64,000 bases of DNA from Acidobacterium sp. Its GTDB lineage: Bacteria > Acidobacteriota > Vicinamibacteria > Vicinamibacterales > UBA2999. The position numbers were made by a program, and so were the translations under genes. The notes below the pieces were generated by a model. That model searched no databases and was not told where the DNA came from. It was given only the letters and a program-made list of their open reading frames with translations. Below are positions 11,511 through 20,522 of the stretch, one piece after another (position 1 is the stretch's first letter; every line of letters starts with the position of its first letter). The DNA is taken from positions 1 to 64,000 of the forward strand of contig NSIL01000004.1 of NCBI GenBank assembly GCA_002737365.1, given 5' to 3'.

Positions 11511-12551
11511 TTGCCAGCCCTGACTAGCCTGGCGCCGGTTCGCTGTCTTGAAGGCGGGCGGCTTTGGCTGCGTGGCGACGGCTTTCCACAGCCCGAGTCG
11601 ACCGCCGACCTTGTCACCATTGGCGGCGTCCCGGCGCGCCTGGCGTTTGCCTCGCCCGACCGACTTGCCGTGATTGTGCCCACCGGCCTCGAGGGTGGCG
11701 CCATGCCCGTCAAGGTCGCGTGGGTGCCCGGCGCGACGTTGTATGCCCAGGTAGGCAGCGTGCTGGCCACCGGCCTCCATCAGGTGGACAATCCGGTCTT
11801 TGGTCCCGACGGCGCGCTCTACGTCACCTACAGTGGTTCGCGCGGCCAGGAAGCGTCGGTGTCGGTGTTTCGCATTCCAGCCAATGGCGGCGCGCGCGCG
11901 CCGTTCGTGCATGGACTCGTTAATCCCACCTCGATGGCCATCGGTCCCGACGGACGGCTCTACGTGTCGAGCCGGTTTGAAGGCCGCGTCTATCGCGTGT
12001 TCGACGATGGCCGCTACGAAGTGAAGGCCTCGGATCTCGGCGTCGCCTGTGGCCTGGCCTTCGATGCCGAAGGTGCCCTCTACGTCGGCGACCGCGGTGG
12101 CACCATCTTCCGCATTCTCCCCAGCGGCCGTACCGAAACGTTTGCGACCGTGCCGTCGAGCGTGGCCGCGTTTCACCTGGCCATGTCGCCCGATGGTTAT
12201 TTGTACGTGTCGGCGCCGACACTCGCGTCGTATGACTCGGTGCGGCGCATCAGTCCCAACGGCGTCGTCGAAACCCTGGATGTTCCGTTCGGCCGGCCCC
12301 AGGGCCTGGCCTTTGATGCCGCGGGTACCCTGCACGTGGTCGAAGCGCTCGCGGGCGCGAGTGGCGTGTTCGCGATTCGCCCGGGCTCACCGCCAGAGTT
12401 GCTGGTGGCCGGCGCGGGTCTGGTGGGAGTCGCCTTTGGTTCTGACGGTCGGATGGCGGTCGCGTCAAACGAATCGATCTTCTCGTTTGCCACGGATGTG
12501 GCGTCCGCCTCCGATGTGGCGTCCGGCTTTAGCCGGACCAATCCCGCATGA
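11511..12551 (+). CDS. IPT-like domain plus NHL/SMP-30-type beta-propeller protein
   Basis: 346 residues with an apparent TTG start; no better start exists in this frame after the previous stop. Residues 1-80 resemble an IPT/TIG fold (GGRLWLRGDGFP, TIGGVPARL). The rest has repeated propeller blades of the type PDGALYVTYSG, PDGRLYVSSR, AEGALYVGDRGG, PDGYLYVS and AAGTLHVVEAL, as in SMP-30/gluconolactonase or NHL proteins. No signal peptide is visible, and function and ligand are unknown. The last ~20 residues are encoded by an 18-bp direct repeat and a palindrome (12495-12538), so the C-terminus has probably been extended by repeat DNA. It overlaps the next gene by 4 bp. Confidence 0.75.
   Translation: MPALTSLAPVRCLEGGRLWLRGDGFPQPESTADLVTIGGVPARLAFASPDRLAVIVPTGLEGGAMPVKVAWVPGATLYAQVGSVLATGLHQVDNPVFGPDGALYVTYSGSRGQEASVSVFRIPANGGARAPFVHGLVNPTSMAIGPDGRLYVSSRFEGRVYRVFDDGRYEVKASDLGVACGLAFDAEGALYVGDRGGTIFRILPSGRTETFATVPSSVAAFHLAMSPDGYLYVSAPTLASYDSVRRISPNGVVETLDVPFGRPQGLAFDAAGTLHVVEALAGASGVFAIRPGSPPELLVAGAGLVGVAFGSDGRMAVASNESIFSFATDVASASDVASGFSRTNPA
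12495..12538. repeat. 18-bp tandem duplication ending in a GTCCGGCT palindrome
   Basis: Two near-identical 18-bp units (12495-12512 and 12513-12530) both begin GATGTGGCGTCCG. The second runs into a palindrome at 12521-12538 with arms GTCCGGCT and AGCCGGAC around TT. All of it is translated as the C-terminus of the propeller protein. Confidence 0.75.
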
Positions 12552-12910
12552 CCGTCCTGCTCGCGCTGCTGGTCATACTGGCCGGCCTCTGCCTCGGTCT
12601 TCGCACCACCTCGGTCATGCTGCCTCTCACCGTCCATCCACTGGATCGCCTGGCGCTGTCGATCATCGCTGGCGCGATCTGGACGGCCGTGGTGTTCGAC
12701 GTGGCCAACCGCTATCGCATTTACGATTTCGGTCTGGGCCTGATGCTGTCGCTGTCACCGGCGGGCGTGTTCGACATCACCAAGTGGTGGTTCCGCTCGC
12801 GCGGTCGCCGAGCGGGTTGGCTGCGTGCCGGAGACAGCCCCGGTTGGCTGGTCACGCTCCGTTGGGCCTTCCTCTCGGGCCTGGCGGTCACGGTGTTTTT
12901 TCTCCCCTGA
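12548..12910 (+). CDS. Small hypothetical membrane protein
   Basis: 120 residues, starting in an ATGA overlap with the propeller gene, so probably co-translated. Hydrophobic segments lie at ~2-20 (VLLALLVILAGLCLGL), ~35-50 (LALSIIAGAIWTAVVF), ~60-75 (FGLGLMLSLSPAGVF) and at the C-terminus (FLSGLAVTVFFLP), separated by a basic loop (KWWFRSRGRRAGW). This suggests three or four membrane helices. I recognise no family. It could be a membrane partner of the preceding propeller protein. Confidence 0.6.
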   Translation: MTVLLALLVILAGLCLGLRTTSVMLPLTVHPLDRLALSIIAGAIWTAVVFDVANRYRIYDFGLGLMLSLSPAGVFDITKWWFRSRGRRAGWLRAGDSPGWLVTLRWAFLSGLAVTVFFLP

Positions 12911-12935
12911 TCCCTGATCCCTGGCACTGTGGCAT
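12908..12935. repeat. Short 7-bp-period repeat upstream of the antitoxin gene
   Basis: Two exact TGATCCC heptamers (12908-12921) are followed by the diverged units TGGCACT and GTGGCAT. The first TGA is the stop codon of the previous gene. The period matches the longer heptamer arrays before uvrA, trmFO and the ABC-F gene. Confidence 0.55.
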
Positions 12936-12947
12936 CTGATGACGTGC

Positions 12948-12953
12948 TATGAT
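12948..12953 (+). promoter_or_regulatory. -10 box (TATGAT) for the leaderless toxin-antitoxin operon
   Basis: TATGAT ends five bases before the antitoxin ATG at 12959, with no Shine-Dalgarno between them. Confidence 0.55.
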
Positions 12954-12958
12954 GACGC

Positions 12959-13198
12959 ATGCGAACCATCGTGGATTTGCCGGCAGAACAAGTCGAGTCC
13001 CTGGATGCCTGGTGCCTGGCAGAAGGCGTGTCCAGGGCCGAGGCCGTGCGCCGCGCCGTCGCCGAACACCTGCGTAAGCACCACGCCAGCGGGGCGAAAC
13101 GCGCCTTCGGGATGTGGAAGGACATGGCCGAAGACGGGTTGGCCTACCAGGAGCGACTGCGGAGTGAATGGGCTGCGCGTGAGCGTGACTTCTCGTGA
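12959..13198 (+). CDS. Ribbon-helix-helix antitoxin of a VapBC-type pair
   Basis: 79 residues. The N-terminus (MRTIVDLPAEQVESLD, then GVSRAEAVRRAVAEHLRK) fits a CopG/RHH fold: a beta strand that enters the DNA groove and two helices. The C-terminal tail (AFGMWKDMAEDGLAYQERLRSEW) would bind and block the toxin. It overlaps the PIN toxin gene by four bases (GTGA), the standard arrangement. It should repress its own promoter, which sits directly before the ATG. Assignment to VapB-like antitoxins rests on the fold and the partner gene. Confidence 0.85.
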   Translation: MRTIVDLPAEQVESLDAWCLAEGVSRAEAVRRAVAEHLRKHHASGAKRAFGMWKDMAEDGLAYQERLRSEWAARERDFS

Positions 13199-13560
13199 AA
13201 GCCCTCTTCGATACCAACATCTTGATCGATTACTTGAAGGGCATCGAGCCTGCCGAAGGCGAGCTTGGTCGCCATCGGCAGCGCCTGATCAGCCGCGTGA
13301 CATGGATAGAGGTCCAAGGAGGTGTCCGCAACGACGAAGAGGCCGATGTGGCTGAGATGTTCCTCCGCGACTTCGAGGTCATTGAGTTGACGCGGGCCAT
13401 TTCCAGAGAGGCAGCCGAGATTCGACGCGTCACTCGTATCCGCCTGCCTGACGCTGTGATCTGGGCGACCGCCCGCCGTGAATCAGCGCTGCTCGTGACC
13501 CGCAACACCAAGGACTTTCCGGCCGGCGAGCCGGGCATTCGCATTCCGTATCAGTTGTAG
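13195..13560 (+). CDS. PIN-domain ribonuclease toxin (VapC family)
   Basis: 121 residues from GTG at 13195. The PIN acidic residues are in place: Asp in LFDTNILIDYL, Glu in VTWIEVQGG, Asp in LPDAVIWATA and Asp in TRNTKDF. They chelate the metal ions of a tRNA/rRNA-cleaving nuclease. The length is standard and the frame is intact, so it looks functional. It lies directly before a heavily decayed ATPase/DUF4143 gene, which makes this stretch look like a graveyard for accessory genes. Confidence 0.9.
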   Translation: MKALFDTNILIDYLKGIEPAEGELGRHRQRLISRVTWIEVQGGVRNDEEADVAEMFLRDFEVIELTRAISREAAEIRRVTRIRLPDAVIWATARRESALLVTRNTKDFPAGEPGIRIPYQL

Positions 13561-13566
13561 CCGGGG

Positions 13567-14163
13567 CCCAGCGGCCTGCACGATCCGGAGACCTTCTATC
13601 GAAGCCTGCAGAAGCAGACGGTCGTCTTTGACGAAGTCCACCAGTTGAGCGACCCGGGCCGTTTGCTGAAGATCGACGCAGGAGTTGTTCAATGTGGAGA
13701 AGCGCACGGGCTTCCTCAGGGTGTTCGAGCTGCTCTTGCGTCAGAGCGGCGGGATGCTCGATGTCACGAAGCTCTCGGAAGAGAGTCAGATTTCCCGGCC
13801 GACCATCACGAACTGGCTGGAGGTGCCCTGCGTCCGGATGACTGCGGCGTGTTGTGGGAGCACCTCGTGCTGGATGCGCTGATCGCTTCGGGAACCGACC
13901 GGCTTCACTTCTGGCGCGACAAGCAGCAGCGTGAAGTGGACTTCGTCGTCCCGCGGGGGCGCGACGCGGTGGATGCCATTGAATGCCAGTGGAACCCTGC
14001 CGCCTTCGAGCCGCGCGGCCTGCTGGCGTTTCGTGAGCTCTACCTCAAGGGCTAAAACTATGTCGTGAGCCCGCTGAACGAGCCGCCGTACGAACGCGCA
14101 GAGGGCCGACTGAAGCTACGCCACGTGTCCCCCCAGGAGCTCCGGCTGAGTTTCTCGATGTGA
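13567..14163 (+). pseudogene. Remnant of an ATP-binding DUF4143 protein
   Basis: Three pieces of one family lie in order but in different frames. 13567-13680 reads as a Walker B region (TVVFDEVHQLSDPGRLLKI). 13685-13830 holds a winged-helix piece (LRVFELLLRQSGGML, then SQISRPTITNWLE). 13835-14163 holds the DUF4143 end (LWEHLVLDALIASGTDRLHF, WRDKQQREVDFVVPR, AIECQW), with a TAA interrupting YLKG and NYVVSP before it ends at HVSPQELRLSF. The Walker A region and about 130 residues between the second and third pieces are gone. Such proteins are often exchanged together with toxin-antitoxin genes, as here. Confidence 0.8.
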
Positions 14164-14212
14164 GCAGCTCGGCCCTCATCCCACCCACCTTGGTGAGGTC
14201 GATCTGTTCGCA

Positions 14213-15841
14213 CTATTTCGGACGCCCATCCTGGTTGGCGAGCACCCAGCTTGACTGGTGTACCAGCCGCGCGACCCGTTCCATCTTCTCGTAGTTGATC
14301 TTCTCGGGCCGGTCGTACTGCGTGTGGTAGTCGGGATGCAATCCCGAGTGGAACCACAGCGCCGGCACGCCGTTCTGCAGGAACGGCCACTGGTCGCTGC
14401 GCCGCAGCAGGTTTGAGCTGTTGTTGTCGTAGCGCATCTTCAGCTCGAGCCCGATCCCGACTGCGGATCGGTTGGCGCGCTCGACGGCGGCACTCAACTC
14501 GGGGTGCCGGCTGTAGCCCAAGATGTTGACGGCGTTGCGATTCGACTCCGCCGTCTGGATCTCCAGACCGTTGAAGCGCGGGCCGCCACCGACCTGCACT
14601 TCCTCGTTGCGGCCGATCATGTCCATGTTGAGTACGGCGGCGGTTTGGGCAAGCGGGAACGTCGGGTTCTCGGTATAGGCCCACGCACCCAGCAGCGGAC
14701 CGCGCTCTTCGGATCCCCAGCAGGCAAATAGCACTGACCGGCGCGGCCGCTGGCCTGCTGCGGCCGCCTTCGCGTACGCATCGGCAATCGCCATCAACGC
14801 CACGGTGCCCGACCCATCGTCGTCGGCACCGTTGTAGATCACGGCGCCATCCGCACCTTCGTGATCGTAGTGTGCCGAGACGATCACGACTTCGTTCTTG
14901 AGTTGCGGATCGCTGCCTTCGATCACGCCCAGCACGTTGCGGTCGGCAACGATGTGCCGGCTCACGGCGGTGGTGAGCGCGACCTCGACACCGTCCAGGA
15001 GAATAGCGGTGTAGCCACGCGCGGTTTCCGCCGCCTTCGACAGGTCAAGCAGGGTTTGGCCGGTGCCGCGCACCATGATCTCGGCCAACGCCGGCGAGAT
15101 CTGTCCCACCGGAATTCGGACCCGATCCGCCCAGCTCGCCAGCGTGAAGCGATCGACACGCGGTGCTTGCGGCGGCCAGAACGCGCGCGCCGACGCCTCG
15201 AAGTTGGTGGCGCCCGGATGGTTATGGATGTCGGTGACGAACAACACGCCGACGGCGCCCTTCTCCTGCGCGGCCAGCACCTTCTTGATGGCCACGGCGG
15301 CCTCGGCCGTCACGACGCCGTCGAAGGGGCTCTTGGGATCGCGTTCACCTGGTTCGTGTTCCAGGATCAGGGCGATGCGGCCCTTCACGCGATCGCCGTA
15401 GTCGTCGTAGCCAAGCGCCGGCGCGTGAATACCAAAGCCGGCGTAGACCACTGGTGCCTTGATCGACCCGCTCGCGCTGAACCGCTGCGGGTAGAAATCC
15501 TGTTCGGGCTTCTGGTCCAGCGTCGTGCCACCGGGCAGCGAGACCGCCAGGCTGTTGCGCTCACCCAAGGTGGCAATCATCAACTGCGTCGGCTGCACGA
15601 ACGCGCCGTTTGGTGCGCCCGGCTTCAGGCCCGCGCGCTCGAAACGCGACCGCACGTAGTCGGCGGCGAGCGCGTTTTCCGGGGTGCCGACCAGCCGGCC
15701 CTTGAAGCCGTCGCCGGCCAGGTAGTAGAGGTCGGCCTTCAGTTCGGCGAGGCGAATGGAGTCGTTGAAGGGCGCCGCAGTCTGCGCCGACAACGCCGCC
15801 GCGAAGACCGCCACTAGGATGAGAGAAAGACTCTGCCGCAT
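14213..15841 (-). CDS. Secreted M28-family zinc aminopeptidase with PA domain
   Basis: 542 residues with a signal peptide (LILVAVFAAALSAQTAAP). A protease-associated domain lies in the middle (GAVGVLFVTDIHNHPGA). The M28 catalytic domain shows VIVSAHYDHEG (zinc His), YNGADDDGSGTVALM (bridging Asp), SVLFACWGSEERG (catalytic Glu), NMDMIGRN (Asp) and a late His region (WFHSGLHPDYHTQYDRPEKI, partly: SGLHPDYHTQYD). It should remove N-terminal amino acids from peptides outside the cytoplasm. It is divergent from an amino-acid permease across only 29 bp, so peptide breakdown and uptake may share control. Confidence 0.9.
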   Translation of the reverse strand: MRQSLSLILVAVFAAALSAQTAAPFNDSIRLAELKADLYYLAGDGFKGRLVGTPENALAADYVRSRFERAGLKPGAPNGAFVQPTQLMIATLGERNSLAVSLPGGTTLDQKPEQDFYPQRFSASGSIKAPVVYAGFGIHAPALGYDDYGDRVKGRIALILEHEPGERDPKSPFDGVVTAEAAVAIKKVLAAQEKGAVGVLFVTDIHNHPGATNFEASARAFWPPQAPRVDRFTLASWADRVRIPVGQISPALAEIMVRGTGQTLLDLSKAAETARGYTAILLDGVEVALTTAVSRHIVADRNVLGVIEGSDPQLKNEVVIVSAHYDHEGADGAVIYNGADDDGSGTVALMAIADAYAKAAAAGQRPRRSVLFACWGSEERGPLLGAWAYTENPTFPLAQTAAVLNMDMIGRNEEVQVGGGPRFNGLEIQTAESNRNAVNILGYSRHPELSAAVERANRSAVGIGLELKMRYDNNSSNLLRRSDQWPFLQNGVPALWFHSGLHPDYHTQYDRPEKINYEKMERVARLVHQSSWVLANQDGRPK

Positions 15842-15847
15842 GGCGCC

Positions 15848-15860
15848 ACCATACTAGAAT
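15848..15860. promoter_or_regulatory. Overlapping divergent -10 boxes between the M28 peptidase and permease genes
   Basis: In the 29-bp gap the plus strand has TAGAAT at 15855-15860, 10 nt before the permease ATG. The minus strand has TATGGT (15848-15853), six bases before the peptidase ATG, and TAGTAT (15851-15856). The boxes overlap, so both -35 regions would lie inside the opposite gene. Confidence 0.45.
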
Positions 15861-15870
15861 TCAGGCGTCC

Positions 15871-17355
15871 ATGACTCAACTGTTCAAGCGCAAGCCCATT
15901 GCCGAACTCGTCATTGACGAGAACGACTCCCGCTCGCTCAAGCGCGTGCTCGGCGCCGGCGATTTGATCATGCTGGCGATCGGCGCGGTCATTGGCGCCG
16001 GCATCTTTGGCGCCATCGGCACCGCGGCCGCCGGGCAGGTGGCGCCTGACGGCACCGTCATTCGCTACGGCGCCGGGCCGGCGTTGATCTTCTCGTTCAT
16101 CCTGCTCGGCGGCGCCTGCGCGCTGGCGGCGCTCTGCTACGCGGAGCTGGCGGCGATGATTCCGCAGGCCGGCAGCGCCTACGCCTATTCGTACGCGACG
16201 CTCGGTGAACTGGTGGCGTGGATCATCGGCTGGGACCTGATGCTCGAGTACGCCGTTGGCAACGTCGCCGTCGCCATCTCGTGGGGCGATTACTTCAACT
16301 CGCTGGTGCGCGGCGTTGGCATCGAGCTGCCGGCGTGGCTGACCACCGGCTACCGCACGGCGCTGCTCAGCTCTAACCCCGACGTTAGCGGCCTGCTGAC
16401 CACCGCGCCGCACATTTTAGGCATCCCGGTGCTGGTCAACCTGCCGGCCTTTGGCATCGTGATGCTGATCACCTGGCTGCTGTTGCGAGGCGCGCGCGAG
16501 AGCGCCCGCGCGAACACCGTGATGGTGATCATCAAGCTGTTGGTGATGGCACTCTTCATCTTCGTTGGCCTCGGCAACATCAATCCTGACAACTACACAC
16601 CGTTTGCTCCCAACGGCTTGACCGGCATCCACCATGGTGCGGCGATCGTGTTCTTTGCCTACATCGGCTTCGATGCCATCTCGACCGCCGCTGAAGAGAC
16701 GATCAATCCGCAGCGCAACCTGCCGATCGGGATTCTGGGCGGACTCGCCATTTGCACGCTGATCTACGTCGTGGTTGGCGGTGTCATCACCGGCATGGTG
16801 CCCTACACCGAACTCGGCGTCGCTGACCCGCTGGCGCGCGCGCTCGAACTGATCGGCTACGAGCGGGTCGGCGCCATCGTGGCGTTCGGCGCGGTGATTT
16901 CGATGTCGGCGGTGTTGCTGGTGTTCCAGTATGGTCAGCCGCGCATCTTCTTCGCGATGGCGCGCGACGGCCTGCTGCCGGCGTGGGTGGCGCGCGTTGA
17001 CCAGAAGACCCGTATCCCGTACACCGCGACGCTCGTCACCGGCATCGTCGTCGCCCTGGCGTCGGCGATCGGTGATGCGGCGGAGACCTACGACCTCACC
17101 AACATCGGCACACTGTTTGCGTTTGCCCTGGTGTGCGCCGGCGTGCTGGTGCTCCGCGTGAAGGAACCCGAGCGCCACCGGCCGTTCAAGGTGCCGTTCG
17201 TGTGGGTCATTGCCCCGCTGGGGGTGGCGGCGTGCCTGTTCATCATGGTCGGTCTGCCGTATCACGCCTGGGTTCGCTTCGGCTGGTGGTTGGTCATCGG
17301 CATCGCGTGGTACGCCGTTTACGGCTACAAACACAGCAAACTGCGTCAGCAATAA
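15871..17355 (+). CDS. APC-superfamily amino acid permease
   Basis: 494 residues with about twelve to fourteen membrane helices. The first helix has the APC signature [20 protein letters not shown], where the broken GAGIF helix binds substrate. The conserved stretch [29 protein letters not shown] is present (partly quoted: [17 protein letters not shown]). [10 protein letters not shown] in helix 6-7 and the [13 protein letters not shown] block match cationic-amino-acid-transporter-like permeases. It should import an amino acid by proton-coupled transport. It is divergent from the M28 aminopeptidase. Substrate specificity cannot be read from the sequence. Confidence 0.9.
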   Translation: MTQLFKRKPIAELVIDENDSRSLKRVLGAGDLIMLAIGAVIGAGIFGAIGTAAAGQVAPDGTVIRYGAGPALIFSFILLGGACALAALCYAELAAMIPQAGSAYAYSYATLGELVAWIIGWDLMLEYAVGNVAVAISWGDYFNSLVRGVGIELPAWLTTGYRTALLSSNPDVSGLLTTAPHILGIPVLVNLPAFGIVMLITWLLLRGARESARANTVMVIIKLLVMALFIFVGLGNINPDNYTPFAPNGLTGIHHGAAIVFFAYIGFDAISTAAEETINPQRNLPIGILGGLAICTLIYVVVGGVITGMVPYTELGVADPLARALELIGYERVGAIVAFGAVISMSAVLLVFQYGQPRIFFAMARDGLLPAWVARVDQKTRIPYTATLVTGIVVALASAIGDAAETYDLTNIGTLFAFALVCAGVLVLRVKEPERHRPFKVPFVWVIAPLGVAACLFIMVGLPYHAWVRFGWWLVIGIAWYAVYGYKHSKLRQQ

Positions 17356-17359
17356 GAAC

Positions 17360-17443
17360 GGCTTGTGGCTTGGGACTTGGGCCAGCTTTGCTCAAGCCCC
17401 AGGTCTCAAGCCACAAGCCCGTAGTAGAATTGGGGATTGGGGT
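17360..17443. repeat. Degenerate heptamer array (12 units of 7 bp) before uvrA
   Basis: Read in steps of seven: GGCTTGT, GGCTTGG, GACTTGG, GCCAGCT, TTGCTCA, AGCCCCA, GGTCTCA, AGCCACA, AGCCCGT, AGTAGAA, TTGGGGA, TTGGGGT. The first and second halves are largely inverted copies (GGCTTGTGGCTTG against CAAGCCACAAGCC), so the RNA would form a long hairpin. A TAGAAT -10-like box (17425-17430) sits inside the array. No T-tract follows. Confidence 0.7.
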
Positions 17444-17470
17444 CCACGCCGTGGGCCCCGCAGTACCTCA

Positions 17471-20344
17471 ATGGCCCACGATTGGATCTCCGTCCGCGGC
17501 GCTCGCGTCCATAACCTCAAGGACATCGACGTCGACCTGCCTCGCAACAAGCTCGTCGTGATCACGGGTCTGTCGGGGTCGGGCAAGTCGTCGCTGGCGT
17601 TCGACACGCTCTACGCCGAAGGGCAGCGCCGCTACGTCGAGTCGCTGTCGGCCTACGCCCGCCAGTTTCTCGAGCAAATGGAGAAGCCGGACGTCGATCT
17701 CATTGAGGGCCTGTCGCCGGCGATCTCGATCGAGCAGAAAACCACCGGGTCCAATCCGCGCTCGACCGTTGGCACGGTCACCGAAATCTACGACTACCTG
17801 CGCCTGCTGTTCGCCAATATCGGCGTCCCGCACTGCCCGAACTGCAGCCGCGAAATCACCTCGCAGAGCCTTGAACGCATCGTCGACATGGTGATGACGT
17901 ATCCGCAGGACACGCGCATCAACGTGATGGCGCCGATCGTCCGCGGCCGGAAGGGCGAGTTCAAGAAGGAACTGCTGGCACTGCGCACGCGCGGCTTCAC
18001 CAAGGCCCGCGTCGACGGCCAGCTCCGGTCACTCGAAGAGGACATCGCCCTCGATCGCCGCCGCAACCACGACATTGACATCGTCATCGACCGGCTGATC
18101 GTGCGCAGCGGGATCGAGAAACGACTGGCCGAATCGGTCGAAGCGGCGCTGACCATGGCCGACGATGTGGTGGTGATCAATTCACTGGATGCGGGGGACC
18201 GGCTGTTCTCACGCAAGCTGGCCTGCGTCGTTTGCGGCCTCAGCGTGCCGGAAATGTCGCCGCGGGCGTTTTCGTTCAACTCACCGCACGGCGCCTGCCA
18301 GTCGTGCCAGGGCCTGGGCGCGACCTGGGACTTCGACCCGCATCGCATTGTGCCGGACGAATCGCGGTCGCTGGCGGCCGGCGCCATCGCGCCATGGGGC
18401 CGGGGCGACGGCAAGCTGGTGGGCGACGCGGTCATGGCCATCTCGTCGTACTACGGCATCGACCCTCAGGTGCCATTCGGCAAACTGCCGAAGAAGCATC
18501 GCGACCTGATCCTGCTCGGCCCCGGCTCGTCAGGAGGGCGGGACTTTAGTCCCGCCGCAACCCTCGCCGAACCATCCGTCAAGACCGTCAAGAAGACGGT
18601 GAAGAAGAAGCTGGTCACGCCCGAGCCGTTCGGCCGCGACTTTGAGGGCGTGATTCCCAACCTGCGGCGCCGCTTCGAAGAAGGCTCGTGGGCCGTGCAG
18701 GAAGAGCTTGACCCGTATCGAGCGTTGCGCGAGTGCCCGGTCTGCAAGGGCAACCGCCTCAGGCCCGAGAGCCAATCGGTCACGCTCAAGGGCAAGTCGA
18801 TCGCCGACTACGTCAACCTGCCGGTCTCAGGCGCGTTGGCCGTGTTCGACGCGATCGAGTTGAAGGATCGCGAGGCGATTATCGCGACGCGCATCCTGAA
18901 AGAGATTCGCGACCGGTTGCGGTTCCTGAACGACGTTGGGGTCGGCTACCTGACGCTGGCACGTTCAGCGGCCTCGTTGTCCGGCGGTGAAGGCCAGCGC
19001 ATCCGCCTCGCGACACAGATTGGCTCGAACCTCACCGGTGTGCTGTACGTCCTGGACGAGCCGTCGATTGGCCTGCACCAGCGCGACAATCGGAAGTTGC
19101 TGACCACGCTCGGCCGCTTGCGCGATCTCGGCAACACGGTGGTGGTGGTGGAGCACGACGAAGAAACCATTCGCACCGCCGACTACGTCGTCGACCTTGG
19201 TCCCGGTGCCGGCGACCTGGGTGGGCAGGTGATCTTCCAGGGCACGCCCGCGGACCTGCTGGCGAACGGCAACGGCTCGCTGACGGGCGCCTACCTCGCC
19301 GGCCACCACAGCATCGCCACGCCCACGGCCCGGCGGAAAGAGGCCAAAGGCGAGATCGTGATTCGCGGCGCCCGCGCCCACAACCTCAAGGCCGTGGATG
19401 TGAAGATCCCGCTCGGCCGCCTGGTCGCAGTCACCGGCGTCAGCGGCTCGGGCAAGAGCACGCTGGTCAACGATATTCTCTACAAGTCGTTGGCGCGCGA
19501 GTTCTACCGCGCCGCCGACGAGCCCGGCGCCCACGACAAGATTGAGGGCATCAGCCTGATCGACAAGGTGATCGAGATCGATCAGTCGCCGATCGGGCGG
19601 ACGCCGCGATCGAATCCGGCCACCTACACCAACCTGTTCACGTTCATCCGCGAGTTGTTCGCGATGGTGCCTGAAGCGCGCACCCGCGGCTTCAAGCCGG
19701 GTCGCTTTTCGTTCAACGTCAAGGGCGGGCGCTGCGAAGCGTGCCAGGGTGATGGCGTGATTGCCATCGAGATGCACTTCTTGCCCAACGTCTACGTGAC
19801 CTGCGAGCAGTGCAAGGGCCGTCGCTACAACCGCGAGACGCTGGAGATCAAGTACCGCGGCAAGTCGATTGCCGACGTCCTCGATCTGACGGTGGACCAG
19901 GCGCTCCCACTGCTTGAGAATTTTCCGCCGTTGGCAGTCAAGTTGCGGACGCTGCAAAGTGTCGGCCTCGGCTACATCACGCTCGGGCAATCGGCGACGA
20001 CGCTGAGCGGCGGCGAGGCGCAGCGCGTGAAGCTGTCGCGTGAGCTGTCGAAGCGCGGTACCGGGCGCACGCTCTATATCCTTGATGAGCCTACGACCGG
20101 CCTGCACTTCGAAGACGTCCGCAAGCTGCTCGACGTGCTGATGCGGCTGGTCGACCAGGGCAACACGGTCGTAGTGATCGAGCACAACCTAGATGTCATC
20201 AAGTCGGCCGACTGGCTGATCGACTTGGGCCCCGAGGGCGGTGAAGGCGGCGGCCGGGTCGTGGCGCAAGGAACGCCGGAGCAGGTCGCGAAGGTAAAGA
20301 ACTCGGCGACCGGCCAGTTTTTGGCGGAAATGTTGAAGGGCTAG
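17471..20344 (+). CDS. uvrA: Excinuclease ABC subunit A
   Basis: 957 residues from ATG at 17471. The frame is open 260 bp further upstream, but homology begins at [20 protein letters not shown]. It is the DNA damage sensor of nucleotide excision repair. It has two ABC modules: Walker [10 protein letters not shown] and GVSGSGKST, signatures [12 protein letters not shown] and [12 protein letters not shown], and Walker B in [13 protein letters not shown] and [12 protein letters not shown]. Zinc sites are CVVCGLS...CQSC and CEACQGDG...CEQC. About residues 355-385 carry an insertion: a 20-bp palindrome (18537-18556, residues GGRDFSP) and then a lysine-rich stretch ([11 protein letters not shown]). 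The insertion keeps the frame, so the protein is probably functional. Confidence 0.97.
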   Translation: MAHDWISVRGARVHNLKDIDVDLPRNKLVVITGLSGSGKSSLAFDTLYAEGQRRYVESLSAYARQFLEQMEKPDVDLIEGLSPAISIEQKTTGSNPRSTVGTVTEIYDYLRLLFANIGVPHCPNCSREITSQSLERIVDMVMTYPQDTRINVMAPIVRGRKGEFKKELLALRTRGFTKARVDGQLRSLEEDIALDRRRNHDIDIVIDRLIVRSGIEKRLAESVEAALTMADDVVVINSLDAGDRLFSRKLACVVCGLSVPEMSPRAFSFNSPHGACQSCQGLGATWDFDPHRIVPDESRSLAAGAIAPWGRGDGKLVGDAVMAISSYYGIDPQVPFGKLPKKHRDLILLGPGSSGGRDFSPAATLAEPSVKTVKKTVKKKLVTPEPFGRDFEGVIPNLRRRFEEGSWAVQEELDPYRALRECPVCKGNRLRPESQSVTLKGKSIADYVNLPVSGALAVFDAIELKDREAIIATRILKEIRDRLRFLNDVGVGYLTLARSAASLSGGEGQRIRLATQIGSNLTGVLYVLDEPSIGLHQRDNRKLLTTLGRLRDLGNTVVVVEHDEETIRTADYVVDLGPGAGDLGGQVIFQGTPADLLANGNGSLTGAYLAGHHSIATPTARRKEAKGEIVIRGARAHNLKAVDVKIPLGRLVAVTGVSGSGKSTLVNDILYKSLAREFYRAADEPGAHDKIEGISLIDKVIEIDQSPIGRTPRSNPATYTNLFTFIRELFAMVPEARTRGFKPGRFSFNVKGGRCEACQGDGVIAIEMHFLPNVYVTCEQCKGRRYNRETLEIKYRGKSIADVLDLTVDQALPLLENFPPLAVKLRTLQSVGLGYITLGQSATTLSGGEAQRVKLSRELSKRGTGRTLYILDEPTTGLHFEDVRKLLDVLMRLVDQGNTVVVIEHNLDVIKSADWLIDLGPEGGEGGGRVVAQGTPEQVAKVKNSATGQFLAEMLKG
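18537..18556. repeat. 20-bp palindrome inserted in frame in uvrA
   Basis: Arms GGCGGGACT and AGTCCCGCC are perfect 9-bp complements around TT. The element lies in a region where UvrA varies in length. Its two-base loop between CT and AG is shared with other palindromes in the window. Confidence 0.8.
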
Positions 20345-20364
20345 TGGCCGATTTGCCACACTTT

Positions 20365-20398
20365 CAGCCTGTAAGGCTGTGGCTCTGGAAACACAGCC
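20365..20398 (+). other. Two mutually exclusive small hairpins upstream of lpxC
   Basis: In the 178-bp, lower-GC gap between uvrA and lpxC, CAGCCT/AGGCTG (20365-20379) and GGCTGTG/CACAGCC (20375-20398) compete for the same bases. An attenuator is possible but unsupported. A short minus-strand frame (20341-20541) has no recognisable domain. Nothing else was found in the gap. Confidence 0.3.
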
Positions 20399-20522
20399 GT
20401 CGGGTGGGTCGTGATGTGCATATCCGTGTAAGCGTTGTAAACAAAAGGCTTAGTCCATTCACCAAGATCGAAGCATCGTAGGCATCGACTTTGCTTCTCT
20501 AGCGACCGGAACCGTAGACGGA

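Noticed and set aside
17210-17470. An 87-residue N-terminal extension of UvrA
   Set aside because: It would overlap the permease gene and translate the heptamer array; UvrA homology begins at 17471.
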